Assembly: GCA_944324625.1 (NCBI GenBank)
Contig: CALUWZ010000001.1
Span: 1-28,591 of the forward strand
From: an uncultured Mailhella sp.
GTDB lineage: Bacteria > Desulfobacterota > Desulfovibrionia > Desulfovibrionales > Desulfovibrionaceae
Direction of reading: 5' to 3'
DNA: 28,591 bases
Shown: positions 7,260-15,961 of the stretch, in pieces
Numbering within the stretch: the first letter of the stretch is position 1
How the letters are laid out: each line of letters starts with the position of its first letter
The notes under the pieces: model-generated
What the model saw: the letters and a program-made list of their open reading frames with translations, nothing else
What the model was told of the DNA's origin: nothing
The model's database searches: none
Program-made: the position numbers and the translations under genes

Positions 7260-8507
7260 ATGTCTAGAAAACGTGTTGTTGTTACAGGTATTTCCGCTAT
7301 CACACCCTTGGGACTTGACGTAAAAACCACTTGGGAAGGCATTTTGGCAGGAAAATCCGGTATCAAAAAAATTACCAGTTTTGATACAACAGGCTTCGAT
7401 ACCGACATTGCAGGAGAAATTCCAGATTTTAATCCAGATACTTATATTCCTTCCAAACAAAGCAAGCGTATGGACAGATTTGTGCAGCTTTCTGTCTGCG
7501 CAGCCATACAGCTTATGGAAAATTCAGGTTACAAAGTAACCGAAGAAAATGCCGAAAAGCTTGGCGTTATTCTTGGCGTCGGACTCGGCGGTTTGGCAAC
7601 CATTGAACAGTTCCATACCAAATTGATCGAATCAGGTCCGTCCCGTGTTTCTCCTTTCTTTATTCCCATGCTTATCTCCAACATGGCTCCGGGACAAATG
7701 GCCATCGCCGTGGGAGCAAAAGGCCCGAACATCGTTCTGACCAGTGCCTGTGCTTCCGCAACCCATGCCATCGGCAGCGCTTACACTGAAATTGTTATGG
7801 GACGCTGTGACGCCATGATTACAGGCGGTGCCGAATCCACTATTACTCCCATGGGCATTTCAGGTTTTACCTCCATGAAGGCTCTTTGCACCAAATACAA
7901 TGATACTCCCGAAAAAGCTTCCCGTCCTTTTGATGCGGAACGCGGCGGTTTTGTCATGGGCGAAGGTGCAGGTCTTTTACTTTTGGAAAGCCTTGACAGC
8001 GCTCTTGCCAGAGGTGCCCATATTTACGCTGAAGTTGTCGGCTGCGGTGCATCCGATGATGCCAACCACATGGTAGCCCCCCTTGAATCAGGCGAAGGAA
8101 TGGCTATGGCCATGAAGCGTGCTCTGAATGACGCAGGCGTTGCCCCTGAAGAAATTGACAGCATTAATGCTCACGGTACTTCCACTCATGCCAATGACGA
8201 AGCGGAAACCAAAGCGATTAAAACAGTCTTCGGCGATCATGCAAAAAATATTGCCATTTGCTCCAACAAATCTCAGCTCGGCCATCTTCTCGGTGCTGCA
8301 GGCGGCGTAGAAAGCGTTATTTCCGTGCTGACCCTTGAAAGCGGCATTGTACCGGGAACAATTAACCTTGAAAATCCGGATCCCATGTGCGATCTCAATT
8401 ATATGCCAAACGGCCCCAAAAAGCTTGATCCCAAATATGTGCTTTGCAGCAATTTCGGTTTTGGCGGGACAAACGCAAGTATGCTCTACAAGCGTTATGA
8501 GGCATAA
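7260..8507 (+). CDS. fabF: 3-oxoacyl-ACP synthase II
   Basis: FabF carries out the elongating condensation of acyl-ACP with malonyl-ACP. The 415-residue protein has the nucleophilic Cys 164 in TSACASATHA, the first catalytic His in NAHGTSTHANDEAE and the second in SQLGHLLGAAGG, plus the C-terminal SNFGFGGTNAS. Length is normal. ATG 7260 follows a GAGG ribosome site. It is preceded by the acpP terminator and followed by another terminator, so it reads as either a monocistronic unit with an unseen promoter or a readthrough gene of the upstream cluster. Confidence 0.96.
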   Translation: MSRKRVVVTGISAITPLGLDVKTTWEGILAGKSGIKKITSFDTTGFDTDIAGEIPDFNPDTYIPSKQSKRMDRFVQLSVCAAIQLMENSGYKVTEENAEKLGVILGVGLGGLATIEQFHTKLIESGPSRVSPFFIPMLISNMAPGQMAIAVGAKGPNIVLTSACASATHAIGSAYTEIVMGRCDAMITGGAESTITPMGISGFTSMKALCTKYNDTPEKASRPFDAERGGFVMGEGAGLLLLESLDSALARGAHIYAEVVGCGASDDANHMVAPLESGEGMAMAMKRALNDAGVAPEEIDSINAHGTSTHANDEAETKAIKTVFGDHAKNIAICSNKSQLGHLLGAAGGVESVISVLTLESGIVPGTINLENPDPMCDLNYMPNGPKKLDPKYVLCSNFGFGGTNASMLYKRYEA

Positions 8508-8530
8508 TTTTTATTGCTAAAATTTAGGTT

Positions 8531-8571
8531 AAACGCTACAGTAGGACATTGCTCTTTTGTAGCGTTTTTTT
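8531..8571 (+). terminator. Rho-independent terminator after fabF
   Basis: A 9-bp stem AAACGCTAC (8531-8539) with GTAGCGTTT (8559-8567), extended by one A-T pair, encloses an 18-base loop and ends in a T-run. The open frame of glyA extends back into this hairpin, which supports the downstream ATG as the glyA start. Confidence 0.8.
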
Positions 8572-8593
8572 GTTAAGTTTTATAGGAGTGACT

Positions 8594-9844
8594 ATGCAAA
8601 ACATTATTTCTCAAGACCCAAGAATTGCCGAAGCAATTTACAATGAAAACAGAAGACAGGTTACCAAACTGGAACTTATTGCTTCTGAAAACTTTGTTTC
8701 CAATGCTGTACGTGAAGCACAAGGCTCTGTCTTAACCCATAAATACGCAGAAGGCTATCCTTCAAAACGTTATTACGGCGGATGTGAATTTGTTGATATT
8801 CCCGAAAGCATAGCCCAAGAAAGAGCAATGCAGATTTTTGGCTGCAATTATGCAAACGTACAGCCCCATTCAGGAAGTCAGGCAAACATGGGTGCATATT
8901 TTGCCATTGCAAAGCCGGGAGATACCATTTTGGGCATGGACTTATCCCACGGCGGTCACTTGACACACGGCAGTCCCGTAAACTTTTCAGGCAAATTGTT
9001 TAATATCATCTCCTATGGCGTAGATAAAGAAACCGGACTTATCGATTACGATAAGCTTGAAGAAATCGCCCATGAAAAGAAACCGCAGGTTATTGTTGCG
9101 GGCGCAAGCGCATATTCCCGTATTATTGATTTTGCGCGTTTCCGTAAAATTGCCGACAGTGTAGGCGCAAAACTTATGGTTGATATGGCTCATATTGCAG
9201 GTCTTGTAGCAGCAGGTCTTCATCCTTCACCTGTTCCTCATGCCCACATTACCACCACAACCACCCATAAAACCCTGCGCGGTCCCCGCGGCGGCATGAT
9301 TCTTGCCAACAGCACCGAAGAAGACAATATCGGCAAAACCTTGAACAGCCAGATTTTCCCCGGTATTCAGGGCGGTCCTCTCATGCATGTTATTGCTGCA
9401 AAAGCAGTTGCTTTCGGTGAAGCTCTTCGTCCTGAATTTGTGGAATATCAAAAACAAGTACTCAAAAATGCTTCCCACCTTGCAAAACGCCTGCTTGATG
9501 CAGGATATGACATTGTTTCCGGCGGCACCGACAATCACCTTATGCTCCTTGACCTTACCAATAAAGACATTACAGGCAAAGATGCCGAACATGCACTTGA
9601 CAAGGCAGGCATTACCGTCAATAAAAATACCGTTCCTTTTGAAACACGTTCTCCGTTTGTCACCAGCGGCGTGCGCATCGGTACGCCTGCGCTGACTACC
9701 CGCGGCATGAAGGAAAAAGAAATGGATCAGGTTGCCGAATGGATTATTGATGTTCTTGCCCATGTCGGCGATGATGCTCATCTTGAAAAAATCAATAAGG
9801 CAGTTGCAGAATTTGCAGGCCGTTTCCCGCTGTTTGCTTATTAA
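8594..9844 (+). CDS. glyA: Serine hydroxymethyltransferase
   Basis: GlyA interconverts serine and glycine with tetrahydrofolate, supplying one-carbon units, which ties it to purine synthesis (purM at the window start). The 416-residue protein has the N-terminal [10 protein letters not shown] motif, [18 protein letters not shown], the Asp and His of VDMAHIAG (D197, H200) and the PLP lysine 226 in [18 protein letters not shown] 8594 was chosen because it has a ribosome site (TAGGAG) and begins at the family N-terminus; an in-frame start at 8549 falls inside the fabF terminator. A strong terminator follows, closing the + strand block. Confidence 0.97.
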   Translation: MQNIISQDPRIAEAIYNENRRQVTKLELIASENFVSNAVREAQGSVLTHKYAEGYPSKRYYGGCEFVDIPESIAQERAMQIFGCNYANVQPHSGSQANMGAYFAIAKPGDTILGMDLSHGGHLTHGSPVNFSGKLFNIISYGVDKETGLIDYDKLEEIAHEKKPQVIVAGASAYSRIIDFARFRKIADSVGAKLMVDMAHIAGLVAAGLHPSPVPHAHITTTTTHKTLRGPRGGMILANSTEEDNIGKTLNSQIFPGIQGGPLMHVIAAKAVAFGEALRPEFVEYQKQVLKNASHLAKRLLDAGYDIVSGGTDNHLMLLDLTNKDITGKDAEHALDKAGITVNKNTVPFETRSPFVTSGVRIGTPALTTRGMKEKEMDQVAEWIIDVLAHVGDDAHLEKINKAVAEFAGRFPLFAY

Positions 9845-9861
9845 TTCAAAAATAATCGCAT

Positions 9862-9892
9862 AAAAAAACGTCCGAATTCCGGACGTTTTTTT
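9862..9892. terminator. Strong, possibly bidirectional terminator after glyA
   Basis: The stem ACGTCCG (9868-9874) and CGGACGT (9880-9886) is extended by an A-run on the left and a T-run on the right. Seven T follow on the + strand. The mirrored A-run would give a U-run to a - strand transcript as well. Confidence 0.88.
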
Positions 9893-10024
9893 ATGTTCAA
9901 TTTTTAAAATTTATTTTTTATTTATTGTATAAATTAGGGTATATTTCCCAATTAATTAAAAAAAAATTTTATTTTATATAACTCTCATAATTATATGGCT
10001 GATACATATTAATTTTTAAAGATT
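9893..10024. other. AT-rich intergenic segment
   Basis: No gene is visible here. The 132 bases are almost all A and T, with several poly-A and poly-T tracts and only weak promoter-like matches. It could carry the promoter of the structured element that follows, but no convincing -35/-10 pair stands out. Confidence 0.5.
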
Positions 10025-10307
10025 TTTCACCCCTTGAACCAGACCAAAGAGTAAGCCGGCGAAGGAAATGCCCCTTGCTCTCATCCTTTACTTTATGCAG
10101 GCGAAGCATAAGCTTTACAGATTATGAGAGCAATTGTTTGCCGTAAACTTTGCATAAGCACCGCTGTCGCCATCCGTAAGCCAGCAAGCCGGCAACTGCT
10201 GCAGCGGAACCCCGAACAATCCCCGCTGTTTCATATTTTTCGGCAGAAAGCGAAATTTATGCCTTTAAAGGGTGAAACGCTGCAAATTAAAAGCATTGCT
10301 TTTTTTT
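10025..10307 (+). ncRNA. Candidate structured non-coding RNA, family unknown
   Basis: This stretch is more GC-rich than its flanks and strongly self-complementary, without a credible coding frame. Stems seen directly are: a closing helix TTTCACCC (10025-10032) with GGGTGAAA (10270-10277); a perfect 10-bp helix TTGCTCTCAT (10075-10084) with ATGAGAGCAA (10124-10133), holding an inner hairpin TTATGC (10093-10098) with GCATAA (10106-10111); and CCGCTG (10161-10166) with CAGCGG (10202-10207), which nests CAGCA (10182-10186) with TGCTG (10197-10201). A weak hairpin, AAAAGC (10289-10294) with GCTTTT (10298-10303), leads into a T-run ending at 10307, which favours the + strand. Strand and ends are inference. 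It fits neither tRNA, tmRNA, SRP RNA, RNase P RNA nor 6S RNA as I know them. A 3' part of a TPP riboswitch is faintly resembled but the other half is absent. Confidence 0.42.
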
Positions 10308-10370
10308 AATAACTGACGCTGCTGACATTGATTTCATTAAAATAAATTTTAAAACACATCCCTATTTTGT

Positions 10371-10856
10371 TCATTTAATAATATTCATATCAAGCTGTTC
10401 CCATTCATCCAAAATGCCTGAACTTCCCAAAGCCTGATATAAAATAATTCCTGCACTGGTGGATAAATTAAGACTTCTGACAGTATTAAAAATAGGAATT
10501 TTTACCCTAAACTGCGAAAGAGCCAAAATTTCCTGCGGCAGGCCTCTGGTTTCGGGACCGAAAATAAGAGCATCATCCTTTGAAAATTTAAAAGTATGCA
10601 GACTCGTTCCGCCCCTTGCGCTGGTCATGACAAGGCGGTGATATTTTCCGACTTTGTTCATATAACTTTCAAAGTCTTTCCATATTGAAAGCTTGACAAA
10701 GGGCCAATAATCAAGACCTGCCCGTTTCAGATATTTATCATCAAGCGAAAAGCCCAAGGGTTCAATAAGATGCAGCTCAATCTGCGTACCCGCACAAAGT
10801 CTGGCGATATTTCCCGTATTTGGCGGAATTTCAGGATTATACAAAACAATATGCAT
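10371..10856 (-). CDS. trmL: tRNA (cytidine(34)-2'-O)-methyltransferase TrmL
   Basis: TrmL is a SPOUT-class enzyme that uses SAM to methylate the wobble-base ribose of certain tRNA-Leu isoacceptors. The 161-residue protein is the size of the minimal SPOUT domain. It begins HIVLYNPEIPPNTGNIAR, and has LIFGPETRGLP (98-107) and the knot segment IPIFNTVRSLNLSTSAG (120-136), the SAM-binding signature. A ribosome site (AGGAAA) lies just before the ATG, and the upstream gene ends only 8 bases away, so it is the last gene of the fliR-flhB-large protein unit. No strong terminator follows; the weak hairpin at 10289-10303 could serve on this strand too. Confidence 0.93.
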   Translation of the reverse strand: MHIVLYNPEIPPNTGNIARLCAGTQIELHLIEPLGFSLDDKYLKRAGLDYWPFVKLSIWKDFESYMNKVGKYHRLVMTSARGGTSLHTFKFSKDDALIFGPETRGLPQEILALSQFRVKIPIFNTVRSLNLSTSAGIILYQALGSSGILDEWEQLDMNIIK

Positions 10857-10864
10857 AAAATTTC

Positions 10865-13800
10865 CTAATATTCAATCTGAAAAAGTTTCCGCAGATTTTG
10901 CAGGTATTGTGCATGAGTGTCAAGATAAAAAGACAGGGCACGAGAAAAATTTTCACCCAAAACTTCATCTATAAAAAGCTGACTGACATCTTTTTGGCAT
11001 AACAAAACATACTGCATACGGACCCAAGCCAATTTTTCGTTATCGGAAAGCTGGCGGATAATGCCTTTCAGCATTGAAAAAGAACGGGGCTGATAATACA
11101 GCAGATACATGAGGTCAAGAGCATTGACAATCATTTCAGTATATAATTTTGGATTGTATTCTTTAACAATATTTAAAACTTCCTGCGGATTTTTTAATAA
11201 TTCCAAACTGTCCTGTTCAGGAAAAAGCAGTTCCAGCTGAATATACTGGCGGTACAGTTTATCGTGGGCAAGCCTGTAATCCCAGCGGCGCAGCCAAATA
11301 TTGCTTTGTTTGTCTGCATAGCCTTCCACAAGGGCAGCTCCGGTATCGGAAGCCATTTTTGAAATAATGGCAGATGATGCAATGGCAATTTCTATGGCAT
11401 TGTGAACACCGATAAAAGTCAGCAGTTCAAAAAAAATGTTATTGTAAAAAAGTGAAATGGGAATGGCAATAAAACTCCTGAAAAAATTACCTACAATAGC
11501 TTCAGTCTGCAGGCCTCGGATATAATTATGCCCCATAATGTAAAAACCGTTCACAAGAGAAATCACCGTAAAAGACAGCAGAGGATTATTGGAGGCAGTG
11601 ATATTAAATCCTTCTTCCAAAAGAAGATGACGTACAACAAGTTCCAGCAGCAGTACGGAAATCCCCGTATACATGAGGGAATCGCACAGTCTGCTCCAAC
11701 TGACATAATTGTTCCAGCGCATGAGCGGCGAACGCTTCAGACCGCCGACTCCTAAAATTGCCTGCAAAATATTGCGGAACCCGGTAATCAAAAACCAAAT
11801 GACCGTTCCGCCCCAAGCCAAAAATGCTATGTCTTGAGTATATTGAAACGAATAAAAAGAAGGCACAAAACCTATAAGCACTTTAATAAAGTTGCTCAGT
11901 TTGCTGTTGAGATAATGAAACGAATTCAGCGTATTCTTGGTATTTTTTTCTATAAAGCCGTTGGTGGTGCGCAGCCCCTTTCCGCCGAGGGTAATAATAT
12001 TGCCTTTGTCAGGTGAAAAGGATTTCAGTTCATTGGAACAGTTGCCGTCATTAAAAACAGTGGTACGCGCCTCAAAATCTGTCCAGCTGCGTATTTTTTT
12101 ATAGGTCAGTTTTTTTATAAAAGGAATTTTGCGCAATATTTTCTGAAGCAGTGAAACATGCTCGTTGGCATGAGGCATAATATAACTGTCCACCATGCGC
12201 ACTTCTTTGCGGATAGGAATAATAACCCGTGATTCATTGGAATTTTTCTTCAGTTCCTTTACTGCCCTAAAGGGAAGCGACTGAACATAGGCAAGCCCCA
12301 TGCCTGCCAGGCGGCCCACACGGCTTGTGGAATCGGTACCCATGCGGGTAAACAGTTTTTTTCCGCTGTAATAGTCTATAATTGTTGCAATATTCCTTAA
12401 AACTTGATGTAAAGCTTTAATTCTTTCATCTATGCTGATGGGCGTCAGTTTTGGATTGTTTTTGTATTCGTCAAGCAATTTTTGCCTGTCTTTATCCAAA
12501 ACCACAGCTGTATCCGAACAAAAAAATGTAAGATGATCTTCGTCATACAAATGTTTTTCTTTGTCGGCTTTGCACTGTTCAATAAGCTGCAAAATAATGG
12601 TTTTGAGCAGGGGAGTGTTTTTATTGTTAATTGCCTGCATTAATTCATTAATTTTTACCGTATGCTTGGCATTTCCCTTCTGCCAGTCATAAACGTTGAA
12701 AATTTCCAAATGGGTTATTTCACCGTCGGTTTCCCAAAGCAGATTTATTACCTCTTCAGGCGTGGAATTTGCCAGATTGAGAACAATATATCCGTTGGAA
12801 CGCACTTCCTTCAGACGGTATACAAGCTGATGCGGACTGTATTTCAGCATGGAGGGAATTTTATTCAAATCTTCCTCGGTCAAAATTTCCGCAATAATTT
12901 CTTTTTCAATTTTTTGCTCGCAATCCTCAAGAATTTCCAAAAAATATTCCGTAGTCAGCTTATCATAATTGTTCAGTTCGTTGTGCAGGGAAAGAAGTTC
13001 CGCTTCATCGCTGCAGGCGCTGATTTTTTCTTTAATAAGCTCTGCATTATGCTTAAGGGTTTCATTGGCATCTTTTTGAATGAGTTCGGCAAGATGCAGA
13101 ACAGAACTTTGTCCTATGCTGACAAACTGTTTATATTCCTCTGTGGAAATAGGCGGAAGTTCCAAAGAAAATTCCGTATTAATCCGATGACGCAGATTTT
13201 GATTCCATTCTTCAATAATTTTAAAAATAAATTTTTCCCGCCACTGCGTAATTTGACGGCCGTCCTCCATAAGTTTAAGCATAAAAGGTTCTTCAAGAAA
13301 TTCCATAAATTCGTCGGTACTGTAAAATCCTTGCGGAACCCAAATAAAATCAATAAGTTTTTGACGATAAACAATATTATACAAAAGCCCGATACGGATT
13401 TTTATGCCCATAATTTTAGCTGCGCTTAAAAGTTCAAAGGCCGTTTCGGGTTTTATGTAGTTATAATATATGACAGTCAAAGAACGTATGCCTTTTACCC
13501 ATGCATCCATAATAAGATGGGTAGGGGATTTTCTGCCCTTGGTATTGGCATCGTGCACATGATGGTCAAAAACAAGCTGATTCCACGCTTCTGGCATTTC
13601 AAGCAAATGATAACGGCGCAAAAGCTTGCGTACAATAGTGGGTTTGCCCGTTGCCGCCATGCGAAAATCATGGGTAAGCTGAAGCTGCTTTTTTTCATCT
13701 CCGTAAGCACGGATAAGCTCTTTCATAATTTCAATCAGTACCCGCGCGGTATTACGTCTGAATTTTGTCCCTGCCGTAAACAATACTTCATTATGCAGAT

Positions 13801-14032
13801 TTTCAAGTGCAAGCAGACGTTCTTTGACATTGTTGGTCTGCAGTCTGTCGAGCAGGCTGATGACAGCAGTTGCCATACGTATTTCCTGAGAAATACTCAT
13901 GTCAATAATGCCGTTGGGATGAATTTTAAGCTGGTAATGACTTTCTATTTTTTTTCCGGAGTCAATGCTTTTATTGACGCTTTCCAAAAAATATTTATCC
14001 TGCTTATCAAAAAAGAATCTGCTGCTGAACAT
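10865..14032 (-). CDS. Large uncharacterised multidomain membrane protein (1055 aa) with PHP-like motif
   Basis: I do not recognise this protein. No signal peptide is visible. Residues 150-235 resemble a PHP-type metal-dependent fold: FDHHVHDANTKG (155-166) mimics the first PHP motif (HxH), GIRSLTVIYYN (181-191) occupies the place of the usual ITDHN motif, and GIKIRIGLLY (209-218) that of GIEhhxGxE; the Asp-His and Glu ligands of the second and third sites are replaced. Residues 295-400 are charged and helical, probably coiled coil. RMGTDSTSRVGRLAGMGLAY (563-582) and MPHANEHV (619-626) are distinctive. Residues 713-895 are hydrophobic and suggest five or six membrane helices; a cytosolic helical tail of about 160 residues follows. 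The start ATG has an AGGTAG ribosome site and lies 20 bases after flhB, with trmL 8 bases downstream, so it is in the flagellar export operon. A flagellar role is only an inference from position. Confidence 0.85.
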   Translation of the reverse strand: MFSSRFFFDKQDKYFLESVNKSIDSGKKIESHYQLKIHPNGIIDMSISQEIRMATAVISLLDRLQTNNVKERLLALENLHNEVLFTAGTKFRRNTARVLIEIMKELIRAYGDEKKQLQLTHDFRMAATGKPTIVRKLLRRYHLLEMPEAWNQLVFDHHVHDANTKGRKSPTHLIMDAWVKGIRSLTVIYYNYIKPETAFELLSAAKIMGIKIRIGLLYNIVYRQKLIDFIWVPQGFYSTDEFMEFLEEPFMLKLMEDGRQITQWREKFIFKIIEEWNQNLRHRINTEFSLELPPISTEEYKQFVSIGQSSVLHLAELIQKDANETLKHNAELIKEKISACSDEAELLSLHNELNNYDKLTTEYFLEILEDCEQKIEKEIIAEILTEEDLNKIPSMLKYSPHQLVYRLKEVRSNGYIVLNLANSTPEEVINLLWETDGEITHLEIFNVYDWQKGNAKHTVKINELMQAINNKNTPLLKTIILQLIEQCKADKEKHLYDEDHLTFFCSDTAVVLDKDRQKLLDEYKNNPKLTPISIDERIKALHQVLRNIATIIDYYSGKKLFTRMGTDSTSRVGRLAGMGLAYVQSLPFRAVKELKKNSNESRVIIPIRKEVRMVDSYIMPHANEHVSLLQKILRKIPFIKKLTYKKIRSWTDFEARTTVFNDGNCSNELKSFSPDKGNIITLGGKGLRTTNGFIEKNTKNTLNSFHYLNSKLSNFIKVLIGFVPSFYSFQYTQDIAFLAWGGTVIWFLITGFRNILQAILGVGGLKRSPLMRWNNYVSWSRLCDSLMYTGISVLLLELVVRHLLLEEGFNITASNNPLLSFTVISLVNGFYIMGHNYIRGLQTEAIVGNFFRSFIAIPISLFYNNIFFELLTFIGVHNAIEIAIASSAIISKMASDTGAALVEGYADKQSNIWLRRWDYRLAHDKLYRQYIQLELLFPEQDSLELLKNPQEVLNIVKEYNPKLYTEMIVNALDLMYLLYYQPRSFSMLKGIIRQLSDNEKLAWVRMQYVLLCQKDVSQLFIDEVLGENFSRALSFYLDTHAQYLQNLRKLFQIEY

Positions 14033-14052
14033 AACTACCTGCTTGTAACAAC

Positions 14053-15117
14053 TTATTTTATTTTGCCTTTCAGACGCCAGATTTCGGCAATAACAGCGGC
14101 AACAGCCTTATACAGATCTTCGGGAATGGGCTGGCCTATTTCCACGGAAGCATATAAACTTCTTGCCAAAAGCTTATTTTCCCGTATGGGAACACCGTGC
14201 TCGCGCGCAACATCTTTTATTCTGAGCGCCACTTTATCGACCCCCTTGGCAAGCACCACAGGCGCGGGGCAAAGCGTGGGATCATACTGAAGCGCAACGG
14301 CATAATGCGTCGGGTTGGTAATGACAACATCAGCTTTCGGCACATTCTGCATCATGCGCTGCTGCATAACCTGCATCATTTTTTGCTTTTGCTTGCTTTT
14401 GATAACAGGATCACCGTAAGCCTGCTTCATTTCATCCTTAACTTCTTCTTTGGTCATTTTATTGTTTTCTTCATACTGATAAAAACTGTGCCATAAATCA
14501 AAAACCGCATAGCCGACCACAGGAATCATGGTATATTTTATCATCTGAAAACTTGCATCCAAAAGATATTTGGCAAGGCCCTCCGCATTGGTATAATATA
14601 AGCCGGAAAAGACAGAAGTTTGACTTAAAATAAACATATAGGGCACATAGGCAACCATAACGGCAACGGCCAGTGCTTTTAACAAACGTATAAAAGTGTC
14701 GGCAGAGAAAAAAATACGTTTGAGGCCTTTGAAAATATTAAAACGCGCCCAATTAAATTTAAAAACTTTTGTTGTCCAAAGCTGTCCAACCTGTCTGCGC
14801 AGCGCCACAAAAGCAGAAATTGCAACAACAAGCACAATGGGACCGCAAACTATGCCGAGCTGCGTGACAAATTCCCATAAAATAGCATGAGCCGCAGTGG
14901 GCGTAATAATGTTTTCATCCAAATTTTTAAAACATTCAACCCAATACAAACCAATTTTTTTGCAGGCATACGGCAAATAAAAATACATTACGGCAAAGCC
15001 TGCAATAAGCGTGCAGGTTTTGGTAAATTCCATGGATTTTGCAACATTGCCTTCACTGCGCAGTTTTTTGCGCCGCTTCGGAGTTGCCTTTTCGGTTTTG
15101 CCGGGATCTTTTGCCAT
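14053..15117 (-). CDS. flhB: Flagellar type III export switch protein FlhB
   Basis: FlhB is the inner-membrane component of the flagellar export gate that switches export from rod/hook to filament substrates. The 354-residue protein begins with the basic segment KTEKATPKRRKKLRSEGNVA typical of the family, has four membrane helices in about residues 33-215, and the autocleavage motif NPTH at 268-271 in ADVVITNPTHYAVAL. The C-terminal cytoplasmic domain is complete. Its ribosome site (AAGG) overlaps the end of fliR: the fliR TGA and flhB ATG are 3 bases apart, so translation is coupled. FlhA, which often follows flhB, is not here; the large unknown protein is instead. Confidence 0.96.
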   Translation of the reverse strand: MAKDPGKTEKATPKRRKKLRSEGNVAKSMEFTKTCTLIAGFAVMYFYLPYACKKIGLYWVECFKNLDENIITPTAAHAILWEFVTQLGIVCGPIVLVVAISAFVALRRQVGQLWTTKVFKFNWARFNIFKGLKRIFFSADTFIRLLKALAVAVMVAYVPYMFILSQTSVFSGLYYTNAEGLAKYLLDASFQMIKYTMIPVVGYAVFDLWHSFYQYEENNKMTKEEVKDEMKQAYGDPVIKSKQKQKMMQVMQQRMMQNVPKADVVITNPTHYAVALQYDPTLCPAPVVLAKGVDKVALRIKDVAREHGVPIRENKLLARSLYASVEIGQPIPEDLYKAVAAVIAEIWRLKGKIK

Positions 15118-15120
15118 ACA

Positions 15121-15906
15121 TCACCTTGGCTTAAGCGCATTGATAAGGTTTAAAAACAAATCATCCAGACCGATAATGTAATTTTGAATATCCAAAGTCA
15201 GCAATTGAAAAATTGATCCCAAAAAGAAAAAACCCACCAATATCTTCAGCGGAAAACCAAGTTCCATGATATGCATCTGCGGAGCCATTCTTCCGGTAAA
15301 CGCAAGGGCAAGTTCAGTCAAAAATATGGCTGCAAGCACAGGAGCAATAATTTTCAATGCCAATGAAAACAACATTTCGGCAAGCATAAATATTTGATCA
15401 AAAATCGTCTGTCCGATGAAAAGACCGCCCGCAGGAATATATTTGTAAGTTTCGATAAAAGCTTTCAATAAATAAATATGCCCGTCAAAAATAAGAAAAA
15501 TAAGTGAAGAAACCAAAAAAAGCATGTGAGCAATAATGCCTGTCTGGGTATTGGTGGCAGGGTCGGCAAACTGAAGCATGCTGAACCCCATCTGCATGGC
15601 AATAAGTTCGCCTCCTGCCTGTATTCCCGCAAAAAATATCTGTACCGACAAAGCTAAAATCAAACCCAAAATAACTTCACCCAAAATAACAAGGGCAATG
15701 GCAAACGGATGGGCAGGCATGGCTTCCGGAGCCAAACTGACGGCAGGGTAGACTGCCATGGTCACAACAAGGCAGAACGCAGCTTTCCACTGGGCAGGAA
15801 GTCCTTCCACTGCATAAATCGGCAGCATGAAAAGAACAATGCTCATTCTTAAAAACGTAAGCAGAAAACCTAAAAAATATGCAGGGTCAAAATCAAATAT
15901 ATCCAT
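15121..15906 (-). CDS. fliR: Flagellar biosynthesis protein FliR
   Basis: FliR is part of the FliPQR export gate core of the flagellar type III secretion system in the inner membrane. The 261-residue protein is almost wholly hydrophobic with the family features: an N-terminal helix pair beginning FLGFLLTFLRMSIVLFMLP, GLPAQWKAAFCLV, and ELIAMQMGFSMLQFADPATN, the most conserved FliR segment. Length is typical. The ATG has no strong ribosome site. FliP and FliQ are not in the window, so this is a fragment of the flagellar gene set starting a new - strand transcript. Confidence 0.95.
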   Translation of the reverse strand: MDIFDFDPAYFLGFLLTFLRMSIVLFMLPIYAVEGLPAQWKAAFCLVVTMAVYPAVSLAPEAMPAHPFAIALVILGEVILGLILALSVQIFFAGIQAGGELIAMQMGFSMLQFADPATNTQTGIIAHMLFLVSSLIFLIFDGHIYLLKAFIETYKYIPAGGLFIGQTIFDQIFMLAEMLFSLALKIIAPVLAAIFLTELALAFTGRMAPQMHIMELGFPLKILVGFFFLGSIFQLLTLDIQNYIIGLDDLFLNLINALKPR

Positions 15907-15932
15907 ACAGTAACTTTAATTGTTATTGTTTC

Positions 15933-15961
15933 AGATTACAAAATTCACAATACTTTTTCAA
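15933..15961 (-). promoter_or_regulatory. Candidate sigma70 promoter for fliR-flhB
   Basis: Read on the - strand, TTGAAA (15956-15961) is followed after 17 bases by TAATCT (15933-15938), giving a short leader before fliR. An overlapping alternative is TTGACT (15971-15976) with TATTGT (15947-15952) at 18 bases. No sigma54 (GG-N10-GC type) or sigma28 consensus was noticed. Confidence 0.4.

Noticed and set aside
10025..10307. Interpretation of the structured element as 6S RNA, tmRNA, SRP RNA, RNase P RNA, or a cobalamin, FMN, SAM or glycine riboswitch.
   Set aside because: I compared the conserved cores as I remember them on both strands and none fits in order: no tRNA-like ends, no long single-hairpin 6S shape, no GGAAAGTCC-type RNase P core, and no B12 box.
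10124..10309. A 61-codon + strand frame inside the structured element.
   Set aside because: Its sequence is explained by the RNA stems, it has no ribosome site and its composition is not protein-like.
12662..13429. A 255-codon open frame on the + strand antisense to the 1055-residue gene.
   Set aside because: It is rich in Phe, Asn and Lys without domain sense and lies in the mirror of a well-supported long gene with ribosome site; low stop density follows from the sense-strand codon use.
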